The position numbers and the translations under genes are program-made. Of a stretch of 64,000 bases of DNA, positions 17,075-26,715 are shown piece by piece; within the stretch, counting starts at the first letter, position 1, and each line of letters starts with the position of its first letter. The stretch is from JAGQSZ01 sp049647585 (GTDB lineage: Bacteria > Actinomycetota > Acidimicrobiia > Acidimicrobiales > Microtrichaceae): the NCBI GenBank assembly GCA_049647585.1, contig JBARXY010000026.1:62001-126000 (forward strand), given 5' to 3'. The notes under the pieces are model-generated. The model ran no database searches and was not told where the DNA came from. It saw nothing but the letters and a program-made list of their open reading frames with translations.

Positions 17075-18349
17075 GTGGCGAAGTTCGGTGATGGTGGTGA
17101 GCTTCTCAAGTGCTCCTTCTGTGGCAAGTCGCAGAAGCAGGTCAAGAAGCTGATCGCTGGACCAGGTGTCTACATCTGCGACGAGTGCATCGATCTCTGC
17201 AACGAGATCATCGAGGAGGAGCTCTCTGAGACCAGTGAGCTTTCCCTCGACGAGTTGCCCAAGCCTGTCGAGATCTTTGAATTTCTCGAGGAGTTCATCG
17301 TCGGTCAGGAGCAGGCAAAGCGGATCCTCGCAGTAGCGGTCTACAACCACTACAAGCGCGTCCAGCACGGTGCGCGCCCCGGCTCCGACGACATCGAGCT
17401 GTCCAAGTCGAACATCATGATGATCGGCCCGACCGGCTGCGGTAAGACCTTCCTTGCCCAGACGCTGGCCCGGATGCTCAACGTTCCCTTCGCCATTGCT
17501 GACGCCACCGCACTGACCGAAGCCGGCTACGTGGGCGAGGACGTCGAGAACATCCTGCTCAAGTTGATCCAGGCCGCCGACTTCGATGTGAAGAAGGCCG
17601 AAACCGGAATCATCTACATCGATGAGATCGACAAAGTCGCGCGCAAGTCCGAGAACCCGTCGATCACCCGCGACGTATCGGGCGAGGGTGTCCAGCAGGC
17701 CCTACTGAAGATCTTGGAGGGGACCACGGCTTCGGTGCCGCCCCAGGGCGGACGCAAGCACCCGCATCAGGAATTCATCCAGATCGACACGACGAACATC
17801 CTGTTCATCTGTGGCGGCGCATTCGCGGGACTCGACAAGATCATCGAGCAGCGCAGCAACCGCAAGGGGATCGGCTTCGGTGCCGAGATCCGCTCGGTGC
17901 GTGAACGCAGCGAGAGCGACATCTTCTCCGACGTCCTTCCCGAGGATCTGCTGAAGTTCGGTTTGATCCCCGAGTTCGTCGGCCGTCTGCCGGTCATCGG
18001 GGTGGTGGACAGTCTCGATCGTGACGCTCTGATCAAGATCCTCGTCGAGCCCCGCAACGCACTCGTCAAGCAGTACCAGAAGTTCTTCGAACTCGAGGAT
18101 GCCGAGCTGGAATTCACCGACGACGCACTCGGTGCCATAGCCGACCTGGCTCTGAAGCGGGCTACTGGTGCACGTGGGCTGCGTGCGATCCTCGAAGAGG
18201 TCCTTCTCGGCGTCATGTACGAGCTTCCCTCCCGCACCGATGTCGGCAAGGTGATCATCGAGGCCGACGTCGTGGAGCGTAAGGCTGCGCCCACCCTGGT
18301 GCCCCGCTCGGCCAAGCGTGCCGCTCGTCCTCGGCGTGCTGCATCCTGA
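17075..18349 (+). CDS. clpX: ATP-dependent Clp protease ATP-binding subunit ClpX
   Basis: 424 aa AAA+ unfoldase. An N-terminal C4 zinc-binding domain uses C13, C16, C35 and C38. Walker A GPTGCGKT lies at 118-125, Walker B is IIYIDEIDKV, and the sensor regions follow. The pore loop GYVGEDVE and the ClpP-binding IGF-like loop (KGIGFGAE) are present. Start is GTG 17075 with a GAGGA site at 17063-17067. A basic, arginine-rich tail ends the protein. Confidence 0.97.
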   Translation: MAKFGDGGELLKCSFCGKSQKQVKKLIAGPGVYICDECIDLCNEIIEEELSETSELSLDELPKPVEIFEFLEEFIVGQEQAKRILAVAVYNHYKRVQHGARPGSDDIELSKSNIMMIGPTGCGKTFLAQTLARMLNVPFAIADATALTEAGYVGEDVENILLKLIQAADFDVKKAETGIIYIDEIDKVARKSENPSITRDVSGEGVQQALLKILEGTTASVPPQGGRKHPHQEFIQIDTTNILFICGGAFAGLDKIIEQRSNRKGIGFGAEIRSVRERSESDIFSDVLPEDLLKFGLIPEFVGRLPVIGVVDSLDRDALIKILVEPRNALVKQYQKFFELEDAELEFTDDALGAIADLALKRATGARGLRAILEEVLLGVMYELPSRTDVGKVIIEADVVERKAAPTLVPRSAKRAARPRRAAS

Positions 18350-18452
18350 TCATCGCTGCTGCGAGTTCGCCCCGATCTCAGGCCCGAGCGTCGCTTCGAC
18401 GACAGGCCTTGCGATCCGATGGTCGCCAATCACAGAGGTGTTCTGAAACCAA

Positions 18453-19769
18453 GTGGACATTGTCGAAGCGCTGCGCTGGCACGACTCCCATCTGAATCAC
18501 GAAACCGACCCGACCGGGGTCGTGGCCGGCCAGGTCGATGGCTTGTCCCTTCAGGTGATGCGGGACCTGATGGCATTGCTGGGGGATCCCCAGGATCAGG
18601 TTCCGGTCATTCACATCACGGGCACCAACGGCAAGGGAACCGTCGCCGTGATGGTCACGGCGCTGCTTCGTGCGCACGGTCTGACCGTCGGGACCTACAC
18701 CAGTCCGCATCTCGCCAGAGTCAACGAGCGCATCGCGAGGGACGGCCAAGAGATCTCCGACATCGACCTGGCGGAGGTACTCACCGGGATCGCAGCGGTC
18801 GAGCCTTTGCTGGAGACGACACCGAGTTGGTTCGAGATCATCACCGCAGCGGCGTTTCGACATTTCGCGGAGGCGCCGGTCGATGTCGCAGTCATAGAGG
18901 TTGGTCTGCTGGGACGCCACGATGCGACCAATGTCGTCGACGGAGCTGTTGCCGTGGTCACGTCCATCCAGGGTGATCACACCGATTTTACCCCCGGTTG
19001 GGAGCTCCAGATCGCCGGAGAGAAGGCTGGAATCATCTCGGCCGAAAGCGTGGCGGTTCTCGGCGAGGTAGCCCCAGAGCTAGTAGCTGTCTTCGAGGCA
19101 GAAGGTCCTCGTCGCCTGGCACGGCTCGGTGTGGATTTCGGTCCCGCTGACGACCGGATCGCCATCGGTGGGCACATGGTCGACTTCCAGGGTCTGGAAG
19201 GCCGTTATGAGGGTGTATTCCTGCCGGTCCACGGTCCTCATCAGGTCACCAACGCCGCGGTGGCGGTCGCTGCGGTCGAAGCGTTCTTCGAACGTGCCCT
19301 CGACCCCGATGTGGTCACCGAGGCGTTCGCGTCGATCACGCTTCCCGGACGCTTCGAGGTCCTCGGACATGGCCCGCTTGTGGTGATCGACGGTGCCCAC
19401 AACGCCGAGGCGCTCCTGGCTGCCGCACGGACGCTCGACGACGAGTTCACGCCGGTCGGCACCAGGATTCTGGTGCTCGGGGTTCTCAATGGCCGATCCG
19501 TGGCCCGAGCAGTTTCGGCGGCGGCTGAATTTCGTCCGGACCTGACCATCTGCGTGACCCTGCCGGGGTCGCGCGGAGTTGATGCAAGGGACATAGCCGA
19601 GGAGTGTGACCGCCGGGCGATGGCCCGCGAGGTGGTACCGAACCCCGGCGAGGGTGTGCGTCGGGCCCTGATGATCGCAAATGAGGAAGACGTGATTGTC
19701 GTCACCGGATCGTTCCGAATCGTTGATCCGGCCCGCTCCGCCGTCGCCCACTTCGCTTCCGGCAACTAG
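18453..19769 (+). CDS. folC: Folylpolyglutamate synthase / dihydrofolate synthase
   Basis: 438 aa Mur-ligase-type enzyme adding glutamate to folates. The P-loop HITGTNGKGT lies at 54-63, followed by YTSPHL and the VEVGLLGRHDATNV region. The C-terminal ligase domain has the VVIDGAHNAEAL signature. The start GTG at 18453 lies about 100 bp after clpX. The downstream ndk gene follows by 23 bp, so transcription of the two is probably linked. Confidence 0.94.
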   Translation: MDIVEALRWHDSHLNHETDPTGVVAGQVDGLSLQVMRDLMALLGDPQDQVPVIHITGTNGKGTVAVMVTALLRAHGLTVGTYTSPHLARVNERIARDGQEISDIDLAEVLTGIAAVEPLLETTPSWFEIITAAAFRHFAEAPVDVAVIEVGLLGRHDATNVVDGAVAVVTSIQGDHTDFTPGWELQIAGEKAGIISAESVAVLGEVAPELVAVFEAEGPRRLARLGVDFGPADDRIAIGGHMVDFQGLEGRYEGVFLPVHGPHQVTNAAVAVAAVEAFFERALDPDVVTEAFASITLPGRFEVLGHGPLVVIDGAHNAEALLAAARTLDDEFTPVGTRILVLGVLNGRSVARAVSAAAEFRPDLTICVTLPGSRGVDARDIAEECDRRAMAREVVPNPGEGVRRALMIANEEDVIVVTGSFRIVDPARSAVAHFASGN

Positions 19770-19792
19770 CCAGTTCGCACCCGGTCACGATC

Positions 19793-20218
19793 ATGAATAC
19801 CGTGAGCGCCGTGAATCAGACCTTCATCATGTGCAAGCCCGACGCCGTTGAACGCAGCCTCGTCGGTGAAATCATCAGCCGGATCGAGAACAAGGGCCTT
19901 CGGATCGTCAAGATGGACATGCGTGTCCCGGAGCGGGCTCTCGCCGAGGCTCACTACGAGGAGCATGCCGACAAGCCGTTCTACGGCGAACTAGTCGACT
20001 TCCTGACACGCGGTCCGGTCGTGGCGATGGTCGTGGAGGGCCCAGATGACCAGACCTTCCACCTGATGCGGACCCTCATCGGCAAGACCCAGGTAGCGGA
20101 AGCCCAGCCAGGTTCAATCCGCGGTGATTTCGCCACGACGACCAACGAGAATCTCGTGCACGGTTCCGACGGTGTCGAGTCCGCCGAGCGTGAGATCGGG
20201 CTCTGGTTCCCCGTCTGA
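19793..20218 (+). CDS. ndk: Nucleoside diphosphate kinase
   Basis: 141 aa enzyme that moves the gamma phosphate between NTPs and NDPs through a phospho-histidine. The KPDAVERSLVGEI start and the catalytic H123 in NENLVHGSD are present. The usual length fits. The ATG at 19793 is used, but in-frame GTGs at 19802 and 19811 could serve; the conserved core starts at NQTFIMCKPDAV. A GC-rich hairpin lies 26 bp after the stop. Confidence 0.96.
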   Translation: MNTVSAVNQTFIMCKPDAVERSLVGEIISRIENKGLRIVKMDMRVPERALAEAHYEEHADKPFYGELVDFLTRGPVVAMVVEGPDDQTFHLMRTLIGKTQVAEAQPGSIRGDFATTTNENLVHGSDGVESAEREIGLWFPV

Positions 20219-20243
20219 GGCCGCCAGCTTGAGGTCGTCGGCT

Positions 20244-20269
20244 TGGGGCCCCGCTTGGAGCGGGCCCCA
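20244..20269 (+). terminator. Terminator-like GC hairpin after ndk
   Basis: tggggccccgct / agcgggcccca pair over 11 bp with one bulged C and a 3-nt loop. There is no T-run, so a Rho-independent end is unproven. Confidence 0.4.
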
Positions 20270-20312
20270 CCGGCGCCCCGTGACTAGGGAAGGTTTCCGA
20301 TCCCAGCGCCTG

Positions 20313-20348
20313 GCGCTACCTCGGACCAATGCGCTACCTCGGACCAAT
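20313..20348. repeat. 18-bp perfect tandem repeat (2 copies)
   Basis: gcgctacctcggaccaat occurs twice head to tail between ndk and mreB, in a 300-bp gap that holds no gene. The -10-like TAGCGT of mreB is further on, at 20503-20508. Confidence 0.9.
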
Positions 20349-20519
20349 ACTGAACGAGTTCTTGGTCACATCGCCGCCGGCGCATTGATCGACAGCCTGC
20401 TGCGTCATTACAGTTCTGTTTCGAACCCGTCGTGGATCGAGCTGATCCGTTGACCATCCGCCGTCTCTGGCAGTCCGCCTGATACGGGCGACGATGACGG
20501 GCTAGCGTGAGGCCCCTAT

Positions 20520-21554
20520 ATGGCACTGTTCAACTCGAATTTCCTCGGTCGTGATATGGCTGTCGACCTTGGCACGGCGAACACGCTTGTTTACGTGCGT
20601 GGCGAGGGGATCGTTCTATCGGAGCCATCCGTGGTCGCGATTCGCGAGCACGACGGAAAGGCCGTGGCCGTCGGGACCGAGGCGAAGCGGATGATCGGGC
20701 GTACGCCTGCTCACATTCGTGCCATCCGGCCGCTCAAGGACGGCGTCATTTCGGACTTCGAAGTGTGCGAGATCATGCTTCGCTACTTCATCCAGAGGGT
20801 CCACAACAGTCGTTTCTCCAAACCCAGGATGATCATCTGCGTTCCCTCCGGAGTAACTGGAGTCGAGCAACGTGCCGTACAGGACGCAGCTGAGTACGCC
20901 GGTGCCCGCAAACAGGCCCACATCATCGAGGAGCCGATGGCCGCTGCTATCGGATCCGGCCTGCCCGTCCAGGAACCGACCGGCAACATGATTGTCGACA
21001 TCGGCGGAGGCACAACCGAGGTGGCAGTCATCTCCCTCGGTGGGGTAGTGACGAGCCAGTCCGTGCGTGTCGGTGGTGACGAACTGGACGAGGCGGTGAT
21101 TCAGTACATCAAGAAGGAATACAGCCTCGCCCTGGGTGAGCGGACGGCCGAGGTGGTCAAGATGGAACTCGGTTCCGCTTGGCGTCTCGAGCAGGAGCTC
21201 CAAGCCGAGATTCGCGGTAGGGACCTCGTAACGGGACTACCCAAGACGATTCTCACCTCGACAAATGAGATCCGTGAGGCGATCGAGGAGCCAGTCTCCA
21301 GCATCGTCGATGCCGTCAAGGTGACCCTCGACAAGACCCCGCCCGAGTTGGCAGCCGACATCATGGAGCGGGGCATCATGCTGGCCGGAGGCGGAGCCCT
21401 TCTGAAGGGTCTGCCGGAACGCCTGGCACAGGAGACCGGCATGCCTATACGGATCGCACCGCGTCCCCTTGAAGCCGTCGCACTCGGCTCCGGGCAGGCG
21501 CTCGAGGAGTTCGAGTCTCTGCGCAACAGCCTGTTCTCGTCTCCCCGAGACTGA
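20520..21554 (+). CDS. mreB: Rod-shape actin homologue MreB
   Basis: 344 aa bacterial actin that organises side-wall synthesis. Nucleotide-binding motifs are present: DLGTANTLVYV, then NMIVDIGGGTTEVAVISLGG, and MLAGGGALLKGLPERL near the C-terminus. A hydrophobic amphipathic N-terminus (MALFNSNFLGRD) may bind the membrane. A TAGCGT box lies 11 nt before the ATG, so a leader of only a few bases is likely. It heads the mre cluster. Confidence 0.97.
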   Translation: MALFNSNFLGRDMAVDLGTANTLVYVRGEGIVLSEPSVVAIREHDGKAVAVGTEAKRMIGRTPAHIRAIRPLKDGVISDFEVCEIMLRYFIQRVHNSRFSKPRMIICVPSGVTGVEQRAVQDAAEYAGARKQAHIIEEPMAAAIGSGLPVQEPTGNMIVDIGGGTTEVAVISLGGVVTSQSVRVGGDELDEAVIQYIKKEYSLALGERTAEVVKMELGSAWRLEQELQAEIRGRDLVTGLPKTILTSTNEIREAIEEPVSSIVDAVKVTLDKTPPELAADIMERGIMLAGGGALLKGLPERLAQETGMPIRIAPRPLEAVALGSGQALEEFESLRNSLFSSPRD

Positions 21555-21585
21555 GTAGAACAAGCGACTGAGCCGATCACCGATA

Positions 21586-22440
21586 GTGCACAACATTCAA
21601 AGACCGGGAAACAATCGACGACGATCCAGGTATGTCCTGTTGATCTTCACACTCTTGGCGATCACGCTCGTCACGCTGGACGCTCGTGGAGTGGGAGTTG
21701 TTTCGTCGCTTCGTAACGGATCTCGGGATGTGCTGGCTCCTGTGGGCGGCGCGGGACGTTGGATCAGTACACCGTTCCGGAATGCCTGGAATGGAATCAC
21801 CGGATACGACGACCTCCGCACCGAGAATGAGGCGCTGCGCGGGCAGATTGAAGACCTGAAGACCAATGAGATGAGGGAGACGTCGGCCCAGAACGAGCTT
21901 GAGAAGCTCAAGGCCCAGCTGAACATCAGCTTCTTGGACGATCAGCCGACCCAGGTGGCCCGGGTCGCATCTGGTGGAGGGTCGAACTTCTCGGATCACC
22001 GGGTTGAGCTCGACAAGGGCAGCGATCATGGCCTCGCGGTGGGCAATCCGGTTGTCACCAAGGGAGGGCTCGTCGGGACGATTGAGGAGGTCTCAAAGTC
22101 CCGATCAGTGGTCAAGCTGATCTCCGACCCGGATTTCAATATCGGGGTGACGGTCGGTCCGGATCAGGTCCACGGACTTGGACACGGCAACGGCGACACT
22201 TCGACTTTCATCGTCGACCGTGGAGTCGGTCTGGAGCATCCGGTCGCGATGAAGGACTACGTCTTCGCCGGTGGCATTCAGCGTTCGTTGGTTCCACCTG
22301 ATCTGTATATTCCGATCGGAACAGTCAAGAAGGTCACCCCTGACGCCGTAGCCCGGGTACAGGTGCTGCAGGTGGCATTGTCGGTGAGACTCGACCGACT
22401 CGATGTGGTGCAGGTCATCAAGTGGACCCCCTCGGACTGA
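21586..22440 (+). CDS. mreC: Rod-shape-determining protein MreC
   Basis: 284 aa, with one N-terminal membrane segment (YVLLIFTLLAITLVTL, residues 15-30). A coiled coil follows (LRTENEALRGQIEDLKTN...LEKLKAQL), then the periplasmic beta-barrel pair with DKGSDHGLAVGNPVV and a GLVGTIEEV strand. It links MreB inside to PBP2 outside. The GTG at 21586 lies 31 bp after mreB and 32 bp before mreD. Confidence 0.93.
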   Translation: MHNIQRPGNNRRRSRYVLLIFTLLAITLVTLDARGVGVVSSLRNGSRDVLAPVGGAGRWISTPFRNAWNGITGYDDLRTENEALRGQIEDLKTNEMRETSAQNELEKLKAQLNISFLDDQPTQVARVASGGGSNFSDHRVELDKGSDHGLAVGNPVVTKGGLVGTIEEVSKSRSVVKLISDPDFNIGVTVGPDQVHGLGHGNGDTSTFIVDRGVGLEHPVAMKDYVFAGGIQRSLVPPDLYIPIGTVKKVTPDAVARVQVLQVALSVRLDRLDVVQVIKWTPSD

Positions 22441-22471
22441 CCGGGATGACCTTTAGCAGGCAGCCTCGGCC

Positions 22472-22975
22472 ATGAGTAACGACAACGGAATCATTCTGCG
22501 TTGGACGGTAATGGTGACCGGCCTTTTCCTGCTCCAGGTCGGATTTCTGAACGAAATGCGAATTCTCGGGGTGCATCCAGAGATCATGCTGTTGGTCAGC
22601 GTCTGCGCCGGCCTCGTCGCTGGACCGGAACGGGGCGCAGGCGTGGGCTTCTTCTGTGGGTTGCTCGTGGATCTCACTCTCTACGGAAGCCTCGGAGTCA
22701 CGGCGCTCAGCCTCACAGTTGTCGGCTTCGTCGTCGGTGTGGTCGAGGAGAGCGTGATCCGTGCAACCAAGGTGCTCTCGGTGATAATCGCGGTTGTCGC
22801 AAGCTTCGTCGGCGTCCTGTTGTACGCGGCACTGAGCGAGTTGCTGGGAGCGCACTCATTGACCGATCCGAACCTCTGGAGCATCGTCGGTATCGTTGGG
22901 ATCCTCAACGGGATCATGTGTGTCCCGGTGCTCGCGCTGGCCAGAAGGGCCGAGGGCGCCCGCCTCGCATACTGA
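22472..22975 (+). CDS. mreD: Rod-shape-determining protein MreD
   Basis: 167 aa, nearly all hydrophobic, with about five membrane segments. The pattern RILGVHPEIMLLVSVCAGLVAGPERGAGVGFFCGLLVDL is the usual MreD core, where ligand-like charged residues sit between helices 2 and 3. Role: membrane member of the MreBCD-PBP2-RodA complex. Identification rests on topology, size and position more than on sequence. Confidence 0.88.
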   Translation: MSNDNGIILRWTVMVTGLFLLQVGFLNEMRILGVHPEIMLLVSVCAGLVAGPERGAGVGFFCGLLVDLTLYGSLGVTALSLTVVGFVVGVVEESVIRATKVLSVIIAVVASFVGVLLYAALSELLGAHSLTDPNLWSIVGIVGILNGIMCVPVLALARRAEGARLAY

Positions 22976-23044
22976 CCAGACTGCCCGATGCCGAAGAGTT
23001 GTTCGATCTCCGACCTGAAATTCCCAGCGATGGACGCCTAAAAA

Positions 23045-25231
23045 ATGGACACTGACTCGGGCCATGTCCGACTGAGCGCAATCGGGATCGTCGCCATATC
23101 GCTGTTCCTGGCGTTGTTCATGCGCCTCTGGTTCCTACAGGGGATCGACCGCCAGCAGTTCGAGGCCGTCTCGGAGTCGAACCGTCTTCGGGTCATCCAC
23201 GAGGAAGGTCCCAGAGGTCGCATTCTTGACCGCAACGGCAAGGTCCTGGTCGACAACAAGACATCGATCGTTGTCTCACTCGACCGTGAGCCACTGAAGA
23301 AGCTCGACGAGAAGAAGCGGAAAGCTGTGTTCGTTGACCTTGCGGACACACTCAACAGCCTCGGCGAACCGGTTAAGGCGAGCTTCGTCGAGAAGCGCTA
23401 CAACGACAATCGTTACGCGCCTCAGGACTACGTTCCGATTGCCGAGAACGTCGATTCCTCGGTTGAGATCTACCTGGTCGAACGCTCCGACCGCTTCCCG
23501 GGTGTGGTCGTCGAACGAAAGGCCATCCGGACCTACCCGTACGGCTCGACCGCGGTACATCTGCTCGGCTACGTCGGCGCCATCAACGACAAGGAACTCG
23601 CCGACCGCGGCTGGAATGAGTCGGCGACATCTTCGACCTCGTCCTCCGCTTCCTCGACGGCGTCGACGGACGGATCGACCGAGGACACTGCTCCGACGAA
23701 GGGAGACTCGTCGTCGGGTGACGCCAAGGACAAGGCGGTTCCGAAGGACTACCGTCCCGGCGACTCGATAGGGAAGAGCGGGGTGGAACAGTCCTATGAG
23801 GCAGACCTCCGCGCAGTGCCGGGCCAACGCACCATCGAGGTGAACGCCAGGGGAGACCTAGTAGATGTCGTCTCGGTAGATCCTCCCGAGCCCGGCGACG
23901 ATGTCTGGCTGAGTATCGACGTCGACCTTCAGGCACACGCCGAGCGACTTCTGGCTGCCAAGATCCAAGCTCTGCGCAGCTCTCGCGGCGACAAGCTGGG
24001 CAACAAGCTCAACGCCCCTCAGGGTTCGGTCGTCATCGAGGACCCGACCAACGGCCAGATCTTGGCGATGGCCTCATATCCCGACTACGACCCCACAACA
24101 ATTGTCAACGGGTTCTCCGAGGACCAGTGGGCTGCCTATACCGACGACAACAGTGGCCGGCCCCTGAACAACTGGGCCATTGGCGGTACCTACGCTCCCG
24201 GTTCGACCTTTAAGCTCTTCAGCGCATTCGCGGGGCTGAAGACCGGGTATCTGGAAGGGCCCAACGCCAGGATGGTCGACAACGGGGTCTACACCATCGA
24301 AAACTGCAAATCAGGAAAATGCCAGGTCCAGAACGCTGGCAGGAAGCCACACGGCACAGTCAACCTTTCTCGTGCGCTGACGGTCTCCTCCGACGTCTAC
24401 TTCTACAAACTTGCCGACAAGTTCTGGAACCTACGAGGGCAGTTCGGGGAGACTCCGATTCAAGACGCAGCCGCAGAATTCGGGCTGGGCCAAAAGTCCG
24501 GCATTCCTCTGGTCGGAGAACATCGCGGTCGTCTGCCGACTCCCGCGGCTCGCAAGGCGGATTACGATGCCCGACCCGACCTCTTCATGACCGGCGACTG
24601 GAGATCGGGGGACAACATCAATATGGCAATCGGCCAGGGTGATGTCCTGACGACACCGCTGCAGGTGGCCAACGCCTACGCGACCTTCGCCAACGGCGGA
24701 ACCCTCTATCAGCCCCAGGTCGCAACGAAGGTGACCAGGGTGAAGGACCCGACGAAGCCGCCAGGTGACCCGACCAACTTCGATGTCGTGCGCGAAATCC
24801 AAGCCGTGCCGAAGGGGACGGTCACTTTTGTTGGAGATCAGTGGAACAAGATCTTCACCGGGCTTCTGGGGGTGACCCAGGAGCGTGGCGGAACCGCGTA
24901 CAACTCCTGGCACGCGACCCCCACGGCGTGGCCAATGGCCGGCAAGACAGGCACGGCCGAAGTCTCAAAGAAGGCCGACTCGGCGCTCTTCGTCGGATGG
25001 GGTCCAGCGGTATCCGGTGTTGCACCTCAGTACGCTATTTCGGTCGTGATCCCAGAAGCTGGCTTCGGTGGCGAGGTCGCAGCACCTCTGGCCTTCCGAA
25101 TTCTCGCTCCGGTGTCGTTCGGGCAGTTGGCGCCTGCGTGTCCGGTCGCCGACACCGCAGCCTGTGACGCCGCAACGCAGGCGGCTCTGGATGCCGCCAA
25201 CAATGATGTCTCGACCGGCGGACAGGACTGA
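23045..25231 (+). CDS. mrdA: Penicillin-binding protein 2 (elongasome transpeptidase)
   Basis: 728 aa class B PBP. One membrane segment lies at 10-30. The dimerisation domain begins at GRILDRNGKVLVDN, and the transpeptidase domain has S387-TFK (APGSTFKLF), a later SSD motif (VSSDVYFYKL) and KTGTAEV. It cross-links side-wall peptidoglycan with RodA. An insertion rich in Ser and Thr sits at about 192-235 within the N-terminal domain. Its stop overlaps rodA by one base. Confidence 0.95.
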   Translation: MDTDSGHVRLSAIGIVAISLFLALFMRLWFLQGIDRQQFEAVSESNRLRVIHEEGPRGRILDRNGKVLVDNKTSIVVSLDREPLKKLDEKKRKAVFVDLADTLNSLGEPVKASFVEKRYNDNRYAPQDYVPIAENVDSSVEIYLVERSDRFPGVVVERKAIRTYPYGSTAVHLLGYVGAINDKELADRGWNESATSSTSSSASSTASTDGSTEDTAPTKGDSSSGDAKDKAVPKDYRPGDSIGKSGVEQSYEADLRAVPGQRTIEVNARGDLVDVVSVDPPEPGDDVWLSIDVDLQAHAERLLAAKIQALRSSRGDKLGNKLNAPQGSVVIEDPTNGQILAMASYPDYDPTTIVNGFSEDQWAAYTDDNSGRPLNNWAIGGTYAPGSTFKLFSAFAGLKTGYLEGPNARMVDNGVYTIENCKSGKCQVQNAGRKPHGTVNLSRALTVSSDVYFYKLADKFWNLRGQFGETPIQDAAAEFGLGQKSGIPLVGEHRGRLPTPAARKADYDARPDLFMTGDWRSGDNINMAIGQGDVLTTPLQVANAYATFANGGTLYQPQVATKVTRVKDPTKPPGDPTNFDVVREIQAVPKGTVTFVGDQWNKIFTGLLGVTQERGGTAYNSWHATPTAWPMAGKTGTAEVSKKADSALFVGWGPAVSGVAPQYAISVVIPEAGFGGEVAAPLAFRILAPVSFGQLAPACPVADTAACDAATQAALDAANNDVSTGGQD

Positions 25232-26346
25232 TGACCACGGGATTCAGGTCACGCGACCTGTCGTCACCATGGCGCCACGTCGATGTCGTGCTCGGCGTAG
25301 TTATCGCTGCGATAGTCGTGGCCGGCCTAGTGATGGTTTATAGCGCAACCAAGCGTTTCGAATCGGGGACGAGCGTCGTTCTCAAGCAGGCAATGTTCGT
25401 GGTCCTCGGACTCGGAGTGATGGCCGGGGTCTCACTGGTCGACTACCGCAGGATCATTTCCTGGTGGCCCATCATCTACGGGGTCGGCCTGGTGTTGTTG
25501 GCAGGCGTGCTGAGTCCCTTGGGCGCGTTGGGTGATTACGGCACGAAGGGCTGGTACTCCTTCGGACCGGTCGTGTTCCAGCCGGTCGAGATTGCGAAGC
25601 TTGCGACGATCATCGCGGTTGCGGCATATCTGGGGTCGGTGGACAGGGTCGACCTCCGGCGTTTGGCAACCGCATTGATCCTGTTGGGTGCCCCGATGGG
25701 GTTGACCATGCTGCAGCCCGACCTGGGCTCCGCGCTGGTATTCATCGTCGTGGCGCTGGGGATGCTCGTGGTCGGGGGAGTGCGACTGAGGCACCTGCTG
25801 ATACTGGTGCTGGTCGGCGTGGTCGGGGTTGTCGGAATCCTCCAGAGCGACACCCTGGATCAGTATCAGAAGGACCGCCTTACGGTCTTCGCCAACCCCG
25901 ATGGCGTCTCCGACAAGGTCAGCTACAACGTCAAGCAGGCCCAGACAGCAATCTCATCCGGAGGGTTGACGGGATACGGACTGGGCAAGGGCCCCTCGAC
26001 CCGTCTTGGGTACGTGCCCGCGCAGCGGACGGACTTCATCTTCACCGTCGCGGGCGAGGAGTTCGGCTTTCTCGGAGCTGGAGCCCTCCTGACGCTCTAT
26101 GGGCTGATGATCTGGCGCATCTGGAGAGTGGCTCAACTCGCAGCGGACGATGTCGGAACCTTGCTCTGTATCGGAGTCCTCTCGATGTTGTTGTTCCACA
26201 TTTTCGAAAACATCGGGATGAATCTGGGGATAATGCCGATCACGGGGATACCCCTGCCTCTGGTGTCCCAGGGAGGCTCGGCGGTGGTTGCATCGTGTGC
26301 AGCTCTGGGCTTGGTGCAGTCTGTTCATATGCACCGGTACTCATAG
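25231..26346 (+). CDS. rodA: Peptidoglycan glycosyltransferase RodA
   Basis: 371 aa SEDS-family enzyme that polymerises lipid II; about ten membrane segments. Signature stretches are LQPDLGSALVFI, the YNVKQAQTAISSGGLTGYGLGKG loop, FIFTVAGEEFGFLG, and MPITGIPLPLVSQGGSAVVA near the C-terminus. TGATG overlap with the PBP2 gene shows translational coupling, in keeping with the known RodA-PBP2 pair. It closes the mre cluster. Confidence 0.96.
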   Translation: MTTGFRSRDLSSPWRHVDVVLGVVIAAIVVAGLVMVYSATKRFESGTSVVLKQAMFVVLGLGVMAGVSLVDYRRIISWWPIIYGVGLVLLAGVLSPLGALGDYGTKGWYSFGPVVFQPVEIAKLATIIAVAAYLGSVDRVDLRRLATALILLGAPMGLTMLQPDLGSALVFIVVALGMLVVGGVRLRHLLILVLVGVVGVVGILQSDTLDQYQKDRLTVFANPDGVSDKVSYNVKQAQTAISSGGLTGYGLGKGPSTRLGYVPAQRTDFIFTVAGEEFGFLGAGALLTLYGLMIWRIWRVAQLAADDVGTLLCIGVLSMLLFHIFENIGMNLGIMPITGIPLPLVSQGGSAVVASCAALGLVQSVHMHRYS

Positions 26347-26715
26347 GTTCTGGCGTTCGGTTGTGTCTAATAACACCGGTGTTCTCCGATCGTCGTCGGT
26401 GACCGGTAGACTTGCCATGCCATGTCAGGCTTCATCACGCATAGGTTGACGGTGACGTCATGTTGAGCCCGACGATCTGGACTGTTTTTCTCCACAGGAT
26501 CGTCGGGACCTTGTTGCTGACCGTGCACGTATCAGCGAGGGCCTCGGCACCGCTGGATGCCGACACCGGCTACAACTCAGGACTTTCCCAGAGTGGAAGC
26601 TCCGAAGATCAGATCGAATTCAAGAATCAGGACCGACAGCTTGAAGAACTGCCCGTTGTGGCTGTTCGCGCTGTCCAAGCGCGTCATTGCACGCGCTCCA
26701 TGAGAGGACTGTCCC
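26347..26715 (+). promoter_or_regulatory. Long leader region of the RNase E/G gene with a hairpin
   Basis: No gene is evident. A TAGACT box at 26407-26412 could be a -10, giving a 5' leader of about 295 nt. Within it, CCCGACGATC (26468-26477) pairs perfectly with 26498-26507 around a 20-nt loop containing a T-run. In E. coli a structured rne leader mediates autoregulation; a similar role here is inference. A 145-codon frame beginning at 26460 overlaps this region but has no protein-like features. Confidence 0.45.
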
